In this document: positions 36,252 through 43,327 of the stretch, in pieces
How the letters are laid out: each line of letters opens with the position of its first letter
How positions within the stretch are numbered: the first letter of the stretch is position 1
NCBI GenBank assembly: GCA_001804815.1
Contig: MHBI01000099.1
Coordinates: 304,797-368,796, forward strand
Reading direction: 5' to 3'
DNA length: 64,000 nt
Source of the DNA: Lentisphaerae bacterium GWF2_50_93
GTDB taxonomy: Bacteria > Verrucomicrobiota > Lentisphaeria > Victivallales > GWF2-50-93
Notes under the pieces: generated by a model
Databases searched by the model: none
The model's input: only the letters and a program-made list of their open reading frames with translations
Told to the model about the DNA's origin: nothing
Translations under genes and position numbers: made by a program

Positions 36252-36668
36252 TTACTTTATGAAATACCCCGATGACTTCCAGCTTCCGTCCTTTTCCAGC
36301 ATCATGGTGACGGTCTCGACTGCGGTCTTCTTGTTTTCGAAGGAGGTCTTGAACTGGAGAATGTAATATTCCCCGTCCGGGGTGCCGGGAAGCTCTGTCT
36401 TGTAGTCCTTGGTGTCGATTTTCCTGGTGACAAGTTTTCCCAGGGGTTTTCTCACAGGAGCGACAGCTTCAAGCCATTTTTCCTTGGTGAGGGCGTTCTT
36501 GAAATAAGCTGCCGCGGCATCCCAGCTTTCCGCGTACTTTTCCGAGTCGATCAGTTCGAGCCATGCTTTTGCAGCTTTAACAGCCTTGGTTTCCTTGTCA
36601 TCTGTGGCAAGAAGAGCCGTTGAACTTAGCATGCAGGCAAGTATTGCGGCGAGAATCAGCTTGTTCAT
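36252..36668 (-). CDS. Secreted DUF4019 protein
   Basis: A 138-residue protein with signal peptide MNKLILAAILACMLSSTALLA and a DUF4019-type domain (AKAWLELIDSEKYAESWDAA, WLEAVAPVRKPLGKL, EYYILQFKTSFENKK). DUF4019 has no defined function; the fold resembles NTF2-like small exported proteins. AAAAGAGG precedes the ATG. It lies downstream of the VapBC-like pair, on the same strand. Confidence 0.82.
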   Translation of the reverse strand: MNKLILAAILACMLSSTALLATDDKETKAVKAAKAWLELIDSEKYAESWDAAAAYFKNALTKEKWLEAVAPVRKPLGKLVTRKIDTKDYKTELPGTPDGEYYILQFKTSFENKKTAVETVTMMLEKDGSWKSSGYFIK

Positions 36669-36722
36669 AAAACCTCTTTTTGTTTTGAATATAGCACAAA
36701 AAATTTTACGGTGCGTAAAATT

Positions 36723-37199
36723 TTAATGGCTGTCTTTGACTTTTTTCCCATATTCCGCCCTTTTCTCCTTCACGAACTTGAAGTCGCTTCCATTCGCGAA
36801 TGCTTCCATTGAAACTGCGGTCTCCGGGAATTTCCTCAGGAGCTCCTTGTCGGCGGTGACGAGTTTCACATCTAAATCCTCTGCCATTACAACGAACTGG
36901 GCGTCATAGCCGGAAATTCCATTTTTAATTGCGAGGTCAAGTGCCTTCGACATATCAACAGGCGTTTCACTTTCAGAAAAAAGCATCAAGGCATCTTCCC
37001 AGACCGACTGGTATTGGGTGAGGTCTTTTCCTTGTTTTTTCTTTTGCATGTGAATTACCGCCAGTACATTGATAAACTCATGTTTCCATAAAGGTGGGAT
37101 GATCCACTCAGGATCCCGTTCTTTAATTTTTTGGGCAAGGGTGGTGTTTTCTCCTTCAACCATGTAGTACACGAGAATGTTTGTATCTACTGCAATCAT
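36723..37199 (-). CDS. PIN-domain toxin (VapC-like ribonuclease)
   Basis: A 158-residue PIN protein. The acidic residues of the active site are visible in AVDTNILVYY, a central Glu (ETPVDMSKALDLA), and GYDAQFVVMAEDLDVKLVTADKEL. It should cleave RNA in a magnesium-dependent way and be held by the upstream antitoxin. ATG 37199 overlaps the antitoxin stop as ATGA, so it is chosen over an ATG 12 nt upstream. A long Glu/Lys-rich C-terminal tail is present. Confidence 0.88.
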   Translation of the reverse strand: MIAVDTNILVYYMVEGENTTLAQKIKERDPEWIIPPLWKHEFINVLAVIHMQKKKQGKDLTQYQSVWEDALMLFSESETPVDMSKALDLAIKNGISGYDAQFVVMAEDLDVKLVTADKELLRKFPETAVSMEAFANGSDFKFVKEKRAEYGKKVKDSH

Positions 37200-37414
37200 T
37201 TGCGCCCCCATCTCTTGGCAGCATTAAGAAAGCCATCATCAATTTTAAAGTCAATCCTATAAGGCTTGAAATCCCTTATGGGCCTTATGTGCAGAAGAGC
37301 GGTCTCAAGCTCGGTTATCGCCTGCTTTGTCATGGATCTGTGGTTTTTCCTGGCCTCTTCCTTGAGTCTTTTATGGATCTCAGGGGGAAGATGTTTAATT
37401 ACTAGCGATGGCAT
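37196..37414 (-). CDS. FitA/VapB-like ribbon-helix-helix antitoxin
   Basis: A 72-residue protein beginning PSLVIKHLPPEIHKRLKEEA, a ribbon-helix-helix of the Arc/FitA type, followed by a tail (RPIRDFKPYRIDFKIDDG) likely to bind the PIN toxin. An AGGAGG site 7 nt before ATG 37414 fixes the start. Its stop overlaps the toxin ATG by 4 nt. The promoter upstream carries two GCTAGC sites, the expected kind of target for autorepression. Confidence 0.85.
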   Translation of the reverse strand: MPSLVIKHLPPEIHKRLKEEARKNHRSMTKQAITELETALLHIRPIRDFKPYRIDFKIDDGFLNAAKRWGRK

Positions 37415-37450
37415 GTGGAACCTCCTGTGATAATATTTGCGTTTAAAAAT

Positions 37451-37480
37451 ATTATAGCATAACGCTAGCAAAATGCTAGC
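37451..37480 (-). promoter_or_regulatory. Extended -10 promoter with paired GCTAGC operator
   Basis: On the minus strand TGCTATAAT (37451-37459) is an extended -10 box. Two GCTAGC palindromes (37464-37469 and 37475-37480), 11 bp apart centre to centre, or about one helical turn, lie directly upstream. A ribbon-helix-helix dimer pair would fit this spacing. The -35 box is weak. Confidence 0.55.
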
Positions 37481-37716
37481 ACTTTTTAAGCGAAGCAGAC
37501 ATTCCTGTCTGCTTCGCAGTTAAATTAATTGTAGGGACTTTGCATTTTGGGATCGCTGGCAGCCGTTTTTCAGGCAAAATTACTATTTTCTCCCAGCCGC
37601 ATTGAAAATGAGCGGATTTAAAGGGATATTATAACGATAAACAGAGCATTGAAAAATTAACATGGCAGACGGTATAAATGACACGGAAAACGACGATGAA
37701 ATTCAGCCTTGATTGT

Positions 37717-37854
37717 ATGAAGATATTTGTGCTCACCGCCGGGATCATGGCGCTCTGCGCCGGATGCGGGCTTCTCAGCCTGCCTTTTGCAGTGACAGAA
37801 GACGCGCTGGAAGGAACGGCCGTGATTGTTGAAGAGGTAGGTGAAGCCCTTTGA
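37717..37854 (+). CDS. Small lipoprotein-like peptide upstream of rdgB
   Basis: A 45-residue reading frame missed by length cut-offs: MKIFVLTAGIMALCAGCGLL then SLPFAVTEDALEGTAVIVEE. The N-terminus is a lipoprotein-type signal ending in A-G-C. Earlier in-frame ATGs at 37678 and 37696 are possible. Its stop codon overlaps the TTG start of rdgB (TTGA), so it probably couples to rdgB translation. Similar small GCGLLSLPF proteins occur in PVC genomes, as far as I recall. Confidence 0.6.
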   Translation: MKIFVLTAGIMALCAGCGLLSLPFAVTEDALEGTAVIVEEVGEAL

Positions 37855-38573
37855 AAATACTTGCAGCCACGAATAACAAGCATAAGATAGGGGAGTTCAA
37901 GAGCATTCTTGCAGGTGCAGGGTTCCAGCTCGTTTCCCCGGATGAGCTTGACAGGGAGATTCCGGACATCCCAGAGGACGGCTCCACTTTCGAGGAGAAT
38001 GCCGGAATAAAGGCCCTTGGTTTCGCGGAACTCGCAGGAATGACTGTCATAGCCGATGACTCAGGCCTTGAAATCAGGGCTCTCGGAAACGCCCCGGGCA
38101 TTTATTCCGCGAGATACGCGGATACGAATGAGAAGAGGATTGAACGGGTGCTGGAAGAACTGAAACGGCGAAACGGTGAACCGGAGAAACGGCGAAATGA
38201 AATTGGAAATAATAAGGCCGCCGACCCGTCTTCATTGGGAAATTCCGCCGTGGCAGGCCGACGACCGACGGCCGACGACTGGAAACCGGCTGCTGGCGGC
38301 TGTTCCGGCCGTTCGGCCAGGTTCGTATGCGTGATCGCGCTGGCTGAGCCGGGAAAGGTCATTGCGACATTCCGAGGCGAGGTTTATGGGAAGATAGATT
38401 TCGAACCCAAAGGCAGCGGTGGTTTCGGCTATGATCCGATCTTCATCCCGGACGGATATGACAAGTCATTCGCAGAGCTTGGCTCTGAGATAAAGGACAA
38501 AATCAGCCACCGGGCGAACGCGCTTGGCAAAATGAAGGTATACCTTGAAAGCATAAACCACGAAATACACTAA
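37851..38573 (+). CDS. rdgB: RdgB/HAM1 non-canonical purine NTP pyrophosphatase with insertion
   Basis: Hydrolyses ITP, dITP and XTP to monophosphates and so keeps deaminated purines out of nucleic acid. The opening ATNNKHKIGEFKSIL, ADDSGLEI and GFGYDPIFIP are diagnostic. The protein has 240 residues where ~195-200 is usual: residues ~107-154 form an extra low-complexity block (RRNGEPEKRR to GRRPTADDWKPAAGG) at a surface loop, encoded by repetitive DNA. The start is TTG, overlapping the stop of the upstream lipoprotein-like peptide. The C-terminal codons run into a repeat-like ACCACGAAATACACTAAGAGG. Activity should survive because the core motifs are intact. Confidence 0.92.
   Translation: MKILAATNNKHKIGEFKSILAGAGFQLVSPDELDREIPDIPEDGSTFEENAGIKALGFAELAGMTVIADDSGLEIRALGNAPGIYSARYADTNEKRIERVLEELKRRNGEPEKRRNEIGNNKAADPSSLGNSAVAGRRPTADDWKPAAGGCSGRSARFVCVIALAEPGKVIATFRGEVYGKIDFEPKGSGGFGYDPIFIPDGYDKSFAELGSEIKDKISHRANALGKMKVYLESINHEIH
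38169..38313 (+). repeat. In-frame repeat insertion within rdgB
   Basis: Words such as AAACGGCGAAACGG, GAGAAACGGCGAAAT and GGCCGACGACCGACGGCCGA recur within the block and resemble intergenic simple repeats of these genomes. It encodes ~48 residues absent from ordinary RdgB proteins, inserted without breaking the frame. Confidence 0.65.
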
Positions 38574-38583
38574 GAGGATAACT

Positions 38584-39489
38584 ATGAAAAAGGCGTTGCT
38601 GAAGAAAACACTTTGCTTCGAATCTATTTTTACATTTATAATTTTGGCATCTGTTTTTATGCCAAAATTATCAGCGGATGAAGCGGCGCAGAAGATAAAA
38701 TTCTTCAGGCCTTCAGTTCCAGGCAGCGTGCTCTCCTGCAATATTGAGGCCGAAGCGAAATCCTCCACGCTGATGACGACGGAAGATGGAAGGAAGTCGG
38801 AAAAGAACCTCTGCAACAAGATAAAGATCGCCGGCATAATGACAATTAAGACGGTCACGGAATTCGGACGCCCGGCTACGATCGAGTTCAAGGTCGACAA
38901 GGTCAAGGGTGACATAAACGGACAGGAGATCAAGTTCGCCTCTGAAAACAAGGACCTTGACATAAATCTTGAGAGCAAGCCCTGCGAATTCCGCATCAAG
39001 GACGGCAGCGCTGACATCAGCAGGGAGGAGAAGCTTCTGCTTTCACTTGTATTCAGGAAATCCGGCAAGGAGAATCTTTCCGACTTCATAGGAACGGATA
39101 AGGAGGTCAAGGTAGGAGATTCATGGAAGACGCCTGTCGGTCCGCTCCAGAACGAATTTGAAAAGCGCAAGCTGAAAGTCGATGATCTCGCCGTGGACGG
39201 CATGGTGAAGCTTGCCGAGAAGAAGGAAGTGTCAGGATATGAGTGCTGGCTCTTCAATGCCGGCATGAATGCAAGGAAGGGCGACGAGTTCGAGTTTGAT
39301 TTCAAGGTCGAAGTTTCGCTGCCGACGGATGAAAAGATAGGTGCCGTGAAGACAAGCCGTGTGTGCGTTGAGAAAATGTCGAAGAAGATAGTGGACAAGG
39401 AAAACGCGATGATGCCGGACTTGAAGGAGATCTCCCTGACTGTGAGTGACAATATGACTGTGCTGGCAGTTCCAGCGGTGAAAAAATAA
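38584..39489 (+). CDS. Secreted protein of unknown function
   Basis: A 301-residue exported protein: residues ~1-31 contain a hydrophobic stretch (FTFIILASVFMPKLSA). The mature part is all-beta-like and acidic/lysine-rich, with KVDKVKGDINGQEIKF, an early VGDSWKTPVGPL and EVSLPTDEKIGAV. Such proteins with a GDSW motif resemble DUF6263-type exported proteins, but I cannot name the family with confidence. It lies 10 nt after rdgB and 13 nt before larC, so it appears in the same operon. Confidence 0.7.
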   Translation: MKKALLKKTLCFESIFTFIILASVFMPKLSADEAAQKIKFFRPSVPGSVLSCNIEAEAKSSTLMTTEDGRKSEKNLCNKIKIAGIMTIKTVTEFGRPATIEFKVDKVKGDINGQEIKFASENKDLDINLESKPCEFRIKDGSADISREEKLLLSLVFRKSGKENLSDFIGTDKEVKVGDSWKTPVGPLQNEFEKRKLKVDDLAVDGMVKLAEKKEVSGYECWLFNAGMNARKGDEFEFDFKVEVSLPTDEKIGAVKTSRVCVEKMSKKIVDKENAMMPDLKEISLTVSDNMTVLAVPAVKK

Positions 39490-39502
39490 TCAGGAATGAT
39501 GA

Positions 39503-40726
39503 ATGAAAATGAAGAAGATTCTTTATATTGAACCGTTTTCAGGTGCTGCCGGAGACATGATGGCGGCGGCATTGCTAGGACTCGGAGCCGACTGCCCCAG
39601 GTTCTGGAAGGAACTTAGAAGCCTTCCGCTTGAGGAGAAGATTGAGATAAGATTGAACAAGGTCGTGCGCGGCGGAGTAAGCGCCTTGCACTTCGATGTT
39701 TCCGTTGAGGAAAGGCATTCCCATGATCACGAACATGGACATCATTCGCACAGGACTCTTGGCGAGATAGAGAAGATCATCAGAGCCGCTGCTAAACTTT
39801 CCCCCGGGGTGAAGAAAAGAGCTGTTGGTGTTTTCAGGATGCTCGCGGAAGCAGAGGCGAAAGTACATGGTTCAAATATAAGGCATGTCCACTTCCACGA
39901 GGTTGGGGCTGCGGATGCCATAATAGATATTGTAAGCACCGTGCTGTGTCTTGAGATCCTCAAGGTTGACAAGATTTATTCTTCCTCCATCGCGCTTGGT
40001 TCCGGTACTGTGAAGACCGCGCATGGCATCCTGCCGGTTCCGGCACCTGCGACAGCTGAGATCGTCAAGGGATGTCCTGTCCATACCGGAACTGTTTCCT
40101 GCGAGCTTACGACTCCGACCGGAGCAGTGCTCCTGAAATCCATTGTCGATGAGTGGGGAGTGCCTCCGTCCGGCGTGATAAGCAAGGTATCATGCGGCGC
40201 TGGTTCAAAGGATTTCAAGATCCAGCCTAACGTGCTGCGCGTGTCGCTCATAAGTTCTCCGGAACCAGCCGTTGGAAAAGACAGGATCGCAGTACTAGAA
40301 TGCAACATCGACGACATGCCAGGTGAAAGCTTCTCGTATGTCTGCCCGGAACTTCTCCGGATGGGGGCCCTTGACTACGCGCTCATTCCAGTCTACATGA
40401 AGAAGGGCAGGCCTGGAATAATACTGCAGGTCATATGCAGGCCCGACGGAGTTGCGAAGTTCGCAGACTTCATGATGAAAGAGACCAGTACTCTGGGCGT
40501 GAGGTTCAGGATGGAGGAGAGGAGGATCCTCGCCAGGGAGCAGAAGGAATATATGACGCCGTGGGGTGTTGTCGGAGCTAAACTCGCATTTGATGGAAAT
40601 GGAAAGGCGGTCAAATGCAAGCCGGAATTTGAAAGCTGCGCGAAACTGGCAAAATCGACCGGCATGGGCTATTCTTTAGCATCTGAAAAAATTAGGGATT
40701 ATCTTAATAGAAGGATCAAGCGATGA
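39503..40726 (+). CDS. larC: LarC-type nickel-pincer cofactor enzyme (TIGR00299 family)
   Basis: A 407-residue LarC. LarC inserts nickel into the pyridinium-derived pincer cofactor of lactate racemase. Diagnostic parts are EPFSGAAGDMMAAALL at the start, the His-rich loop ERHSHDHEHGHHSH, FHEVGAADAIIDI, and ECNIDDMPGES. In some firmicutes the two halves are joined by a programmed frameshift; here they are one continuous frame. No larA, larB or larE lies nearby, so another cofactor user or distant genes are likely. It overlaps the Trm112-like gene as ATGA. Confidence 0.92.
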   Translation: MKMKKILYIEPFSGAAGDMMAAALLGLGADCPRFWKELRSLPLEEKIEIRLNKVVRGGVSALHFDVSVEERHSHDHEHGHHSHRTLGEIEKIIRAAAKLSPGVKKRAVGVFRMLAEAEAKVHGSNIRHVHFHEVGAADAIIDIVSTVLCLEILKVDKIYSSSIALGSGTVKTAHGILPVPAPATAEIVKGCPVHTGTVSCELTTPTGAVLLKSIVDEWGVPPSGVISKVSCGAGSKDFKIQPNVLRVSLISSPEPAVGKDRIAVLECNIDDMPGESFSYVCPELLRMGALDYALIPVYMKKGRPGIILQVICRPDGVAKFADFMMKETSTLGVRFRMEERRILAREQKEYMTPWGVVGAKLAFDGNGKAVKCKPEFESCAKLAKSTGMGYSLASEKIRDYLNRRIKR

Positions 40727-40911
40727 GCCTGATAAAAAAAGAACTTCTCGAAATTCTTGCCTGTCCCGTCGACAAGCAGCCGCTGAGGGAGCTTGAGAAT
40801 GAGATGAAACTGGAATGCTCTGCCTGCGGCAGGAAATATCCTGTCAAGGAAGGGATACCTGTGATGCTTGTTGACGAGGCGGAGCTGCCGAAGGACAGGA
40901 AGAACGGTTGA
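40723..40911 (+). CDS. Trm112-family zinc-binding protein
   Basis: A 62-residue protein with the Trm112/YcaR layout: ILACPVDKQPL holds Cys14 and LECSACGRKYPVKEGIPVML holds Cys32 and Cys35. The fourth ligand seems absent or replaced, as in many bacterial members. In eukaryotes and some bacteria these proteins activate methyltransferases; the bacterial role is mostly unknown. It overlaps larC by 4 nt (ATGA), implying coupled translation. Confidence 0.9.
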   Translation: MSLIKKELLEILACPVDKQPLRELENEMKLECSACGRKYPVKEGIPVMLVDEAELPKDRKNG

Positions 40912-41034
40912 AGCAGTGCAATCCTTGGCTTGCGGAACCATCGAATATCGAATCCGCCACGGCGGAAACAATCGAATGACGAAGTGTTTTTGTATGAGTT
41001 CGCGGTAACCTGATTTAGTGAAGGACGGATAGGC

Positions 41035-42462
41035 ATGGCTGATGAGGGAAAAGATGTTGAGCAGGGAAAATCCGGCATGGAGCCCGGAACGGTTCCTGAC
41101 GACAAGGCCAGGAAGGTCGAAGCTGCAAGACCGAAGAAATCCATCAAGCATGCCGACCATAAGTTCAAGATAGACGCCAAGATGTTCCAGATCCCCACCT
41201 ATTCCATGAACGCCGACAAGGACGGAGTGCTCAGGAAGAAGATTGTCCGGATATCCTCCGCAATCATTATTCTGATTGTCATTTTGCTCTCCATGGCCTA
41301 CCACTTTGATAACGTTAGAAAAGCGAAAATAGTCAATGACAAGATTGCGGACGTGGAGGGCAATATTGGAAAACTCTCAGTCAGCATTGAATCAAAGCGC
41401 GACTATGACAGGTATCAGGATGTCCTGAAGGTGCTTGCCTGGATCGACAGGGGGGCCAGTCTTGATGCCGACAATCCGGAGAAATGGGGGGAGTTCAGGA
41501 CGAAATACCTGAAATACCTCAATGACAGCCTTCCTGTGGAGAGTTTGAATTTCGTGGTTCCGAACGTTGCTGTGGACATGGTATACATTCCCAAGGGCAA
41601 GTTCTCCATGGGCAGGAAATCCGATGAGAAAGGTGGAAAGGATGAGACTCCAAGGAGAACCGTGTCGATCTCATATAATTTCTGGATTGCACGGACTGAG
41701 TTCACAAATATCCAGTTGAGGCAGTATTATCCCGAGCACATTACAAAAGAGTGGCACGAATGCTCACTTGACAGATCATATCAGCCGGCGGTCATGGTCG
41801 ACTGGCATATTGCCATGAAATGCTGCGAGGAGATCAACTACATGGAACGCAAGGCGGGCAGGATTCCGAAGGATTATGAATACCGCCTTCCTACCGAGGC
41901 TGAATGGGAATATGCATGCAGGGCCGGAACGGACACTGTTTACTACTGGGGCGACACCTTTGGAAATATAGGTGCGCAATATGCGAATATAAGGGATTCG
42001 GGAAGCGCACGCCTCCTGAACTGGAAAGATGAGAAGGACATGCCTGCGGAAGATGGAAATATTGTCAGCGCGGTGGTTGGCTCATACAAGCCGAATGCCT
42101 TCGGGCTTTATGACATGTCGGGCAATGTCTGGGAATGGTGCTGGGACTGGTACAATCCCACTGCATACAGGGAGATTCCTGAGATAAATCCCGTGCAGAG
42201 CAAGCCTGTTGTCTGCGAAATTGAGATGACTGCGGCCTATGACAGGCGTTATACGATACAGAGCGTCGGCAGGGTCATACGCGGCGGATCCTGGGGCAAC
42301 ATTCCAGAGGAGTGCCGTTCGGCCAAGAGGAGTTCTGCGGTTCCTGAACTGAAGAATCTGGGCATTGGATTCCGCATAGTGCTCGCGCCGAAGATAGTGA
42401 TCAGGACAAAAGGCAAAGGTGAGAGCATATCAGAGGAGACTCCGGAGGTAAATATTCCCTGA
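41035..42462 (+). CDS. Membrane-anchored FGE-sulfatase-fold (SUMF1-like) protein
   Basis: A 475-residue protein with a basic cytoplasmic tail, one transmembrane helix (residues ~72-90), a short coiled coil, and a formylglycine-generating-enzyme-type domain from ~185 on (VYIPKGKFSMG, YRLPTEAEWEYACRAGT, GLYDMSGNVWEWCWDWY, GRVIRGGSW). The active-site Cys pair of true FGE (C-x4-C near the end) is absent: the segment reads EECRSAKRSSA. So it is probably a binding or scaffold protein, not the enzyme that activates the sulfatase. GGACGGATAGGC precedes the ATG. It is separated from the Trm112-like gene by a 123-nt repeat-containing gap. Confidence 0.85.
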   Translation: MADEGKDVEQGKSGMEPGTVPDDKARKVEAARPKKSIKHADHKFKIDAKMFQIPTYSMNADKDGVLRKKIVRISSAIIILIVILLSMAYHFDNVRKAKIVNDKIADVEGNIGKLSVSIESKRDYDRYQDVLKVLAWIDRGASLDADNPEKWGEFRTKYLKYLNDSLPVESLNFVVPNVAVDMVYIPKGKFSMGRKSDEKGGKDETPRRTVSISYNFWIARTEFTNIQLRQYYPEHITKEWHECSLDRSYQPAVMVDWHIAMKCCEEINYMERKAGRIPKDYEYRLPTEAEWEYACRAGTDTVYYWGDTFGNIGAQYANIRDSGSARLLNWKDEKDMPAEDGNIVSAVVGSYKPNAFGLYDMSGNVWEWCWDWYNPTAYREIPEINPVQSKPVVCEIEMTAAYDRRYTIQSVGRVIRGGSWGNIPEECRSAKRSSAVPELKNLGIGFRIVLAPKIVIRTKGKGESISEETPEVNIP

Positions 42463-42489
42463 AGTATTTCCTGCATGGAATATTTGCGA

Positions 42490-42804
42490 TTATTTCTTCT
42501 CAGGCGCCAAAGGCTGGTCGGAGGACGACTTGGCCTTGTAGATATAGATGACTTCATCACGCCTGCAGAGGCCGAATTTCTCCCTTGCGACTTTCTCCAC
42601 GGCCTTTGGATTGGTCTCAAGGTCGCTGAAAAGCTGGCGCAGTTCGAGGCATTCCGCCTTTTTCTCCTCAAGCTTTTTCTTTAGATCCTCGTTTTCGGAT
42701 TTCTTCTTCTGGAGATTTGTATATGCAGGAATGATGAGGACGAAGGATATGATCAGTATGATTGCGGATATCGCAACGTATACGAGTTTCAAGAACTTAT
42801 CCAA
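42490..42804 (-). CDS. FtsB/DivIC-family septum formation initiator protein
   Basis: A 104-residue bitopic protein: transmembrane helix at residues ~8-28 (VAISAIILIISFVLIIP), then a leucine-rich coiled coil and the family motif AREKFGLCRRDEVIYIY. It belongs with the cell-division FtsB/FtsL complex. The start is TTG, supported by GAGGAGG 7-8 nt upstream. It ends the coaE-rho-zinc-ribbon run on the minus strand. Confidence 0.88.
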   Translation of the reverse strand: MDKFLKLVYVAISAIILIISFVLIIPAYTNLQKKKSENEDLKKKLEEKKAECLELRQLFSDLETNPKAVEKVAREKFGLCRRDEVIYIYKAKSSSDQPLAPEKK

Positions 42805-42839
42805 CTGATTTTCCTCCTCTTCGGGCTGGCTGTGGAGTT

Positions 42840-43000
42840 AAAGATTTTGAATATCCAATAACCAGCAAGGAAGACGGAGCTTTGCTCCCAAGCCCGACCA
42901 TGGTCGGGAATGAACGGAGTGAATGGCAATTTCCAGTGTCCAAGTTCATGTTCTGACCTTCATCAGCTGGATATTGAGTGTTGGATATTGGATGTTCATC
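42840..43000. repeat. Repeat-rich intergenic DNA with palindromes
   Basis: GGAGC-TTT-GCTCC (42876-42888) and the perfect 16-bp palindrome CCCGACCATGGTCGGG (42893-42908) sit beside repeated GGATATTGAGTG / GGATATTGGATG words (about 42972-42996). The interval separates ftsB-like from the upstream zinc-ribbon gene; it may end or process the operon transcript. Confidence 0.6.
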
Positions 43001-43022
43001 ATATTTGAAGTGGACGGAGGAA

Positions 43023-43268
43023 CTACTCCTCGGCCTCCTCGTCTAAATCCATGTCTTCGAGATCCTCAAAGTCGATATCACCGAGATTGTCGAAGCTCTC
43101 TGTACCTTCCTCTGCTTCGTCCTCAAGATCGTCAATGTCTTCGTCGTTGTCGACCAGGATAGATGAGCTTGTGATCACCGAACCGCATTCCGGACAGTAT
43201 CCGTCTTCCGCTTCGACCGCGCTCATGCTGATTTCCATGTTACAGTAAGGACAGGAAAGCATTCCCAT
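43023..43268 (-). CDS. Small acidic zinc-ribbon protein
   Basis: An 81-residue protein. CPYC (Cys6, Cys9) and CPEC (Cys25, Cys28) form a zinc ribbon; the rest is an acidic tail of Asp/Glu repeats (LEDEAEEGTESFDNLGDID). GGAGG precedes the ATG. The role is unknown. Its position between rho and ftsB-like in the same direction suggests co-expression, perhaps with the transcription machinery (inference). Confidence 0.75.
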   Translation of the reverse strand: MGMLSCPYCNMEISMSAVEAEDGYCPECGSVITSSSILVDNDEDIDDLEDEAEEGTESFDNLGDIDFEDLEDMDLDEEAEE

Positions 43269-43327
43269 TTAAGCCTCCAATTTATTTTTATTATAGTTTT
43301 GCTGATTAATTAATTAAATTCTTGGTA

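Noticed and set aside
38466..39572. A 368-codon open frame antisense to the secreted-protein gene
   Set aside because: Ser/Phe-rich, no signal or domain; shadow of a lysine- and glutamate-rich gene.
41035..42462. Formylglycine-generating enzyme that activates the sulfatase
   Set aside because: The catalytic Cys pair is missing and the gene is 26 kb from the sulfatase; only the fold is shared.
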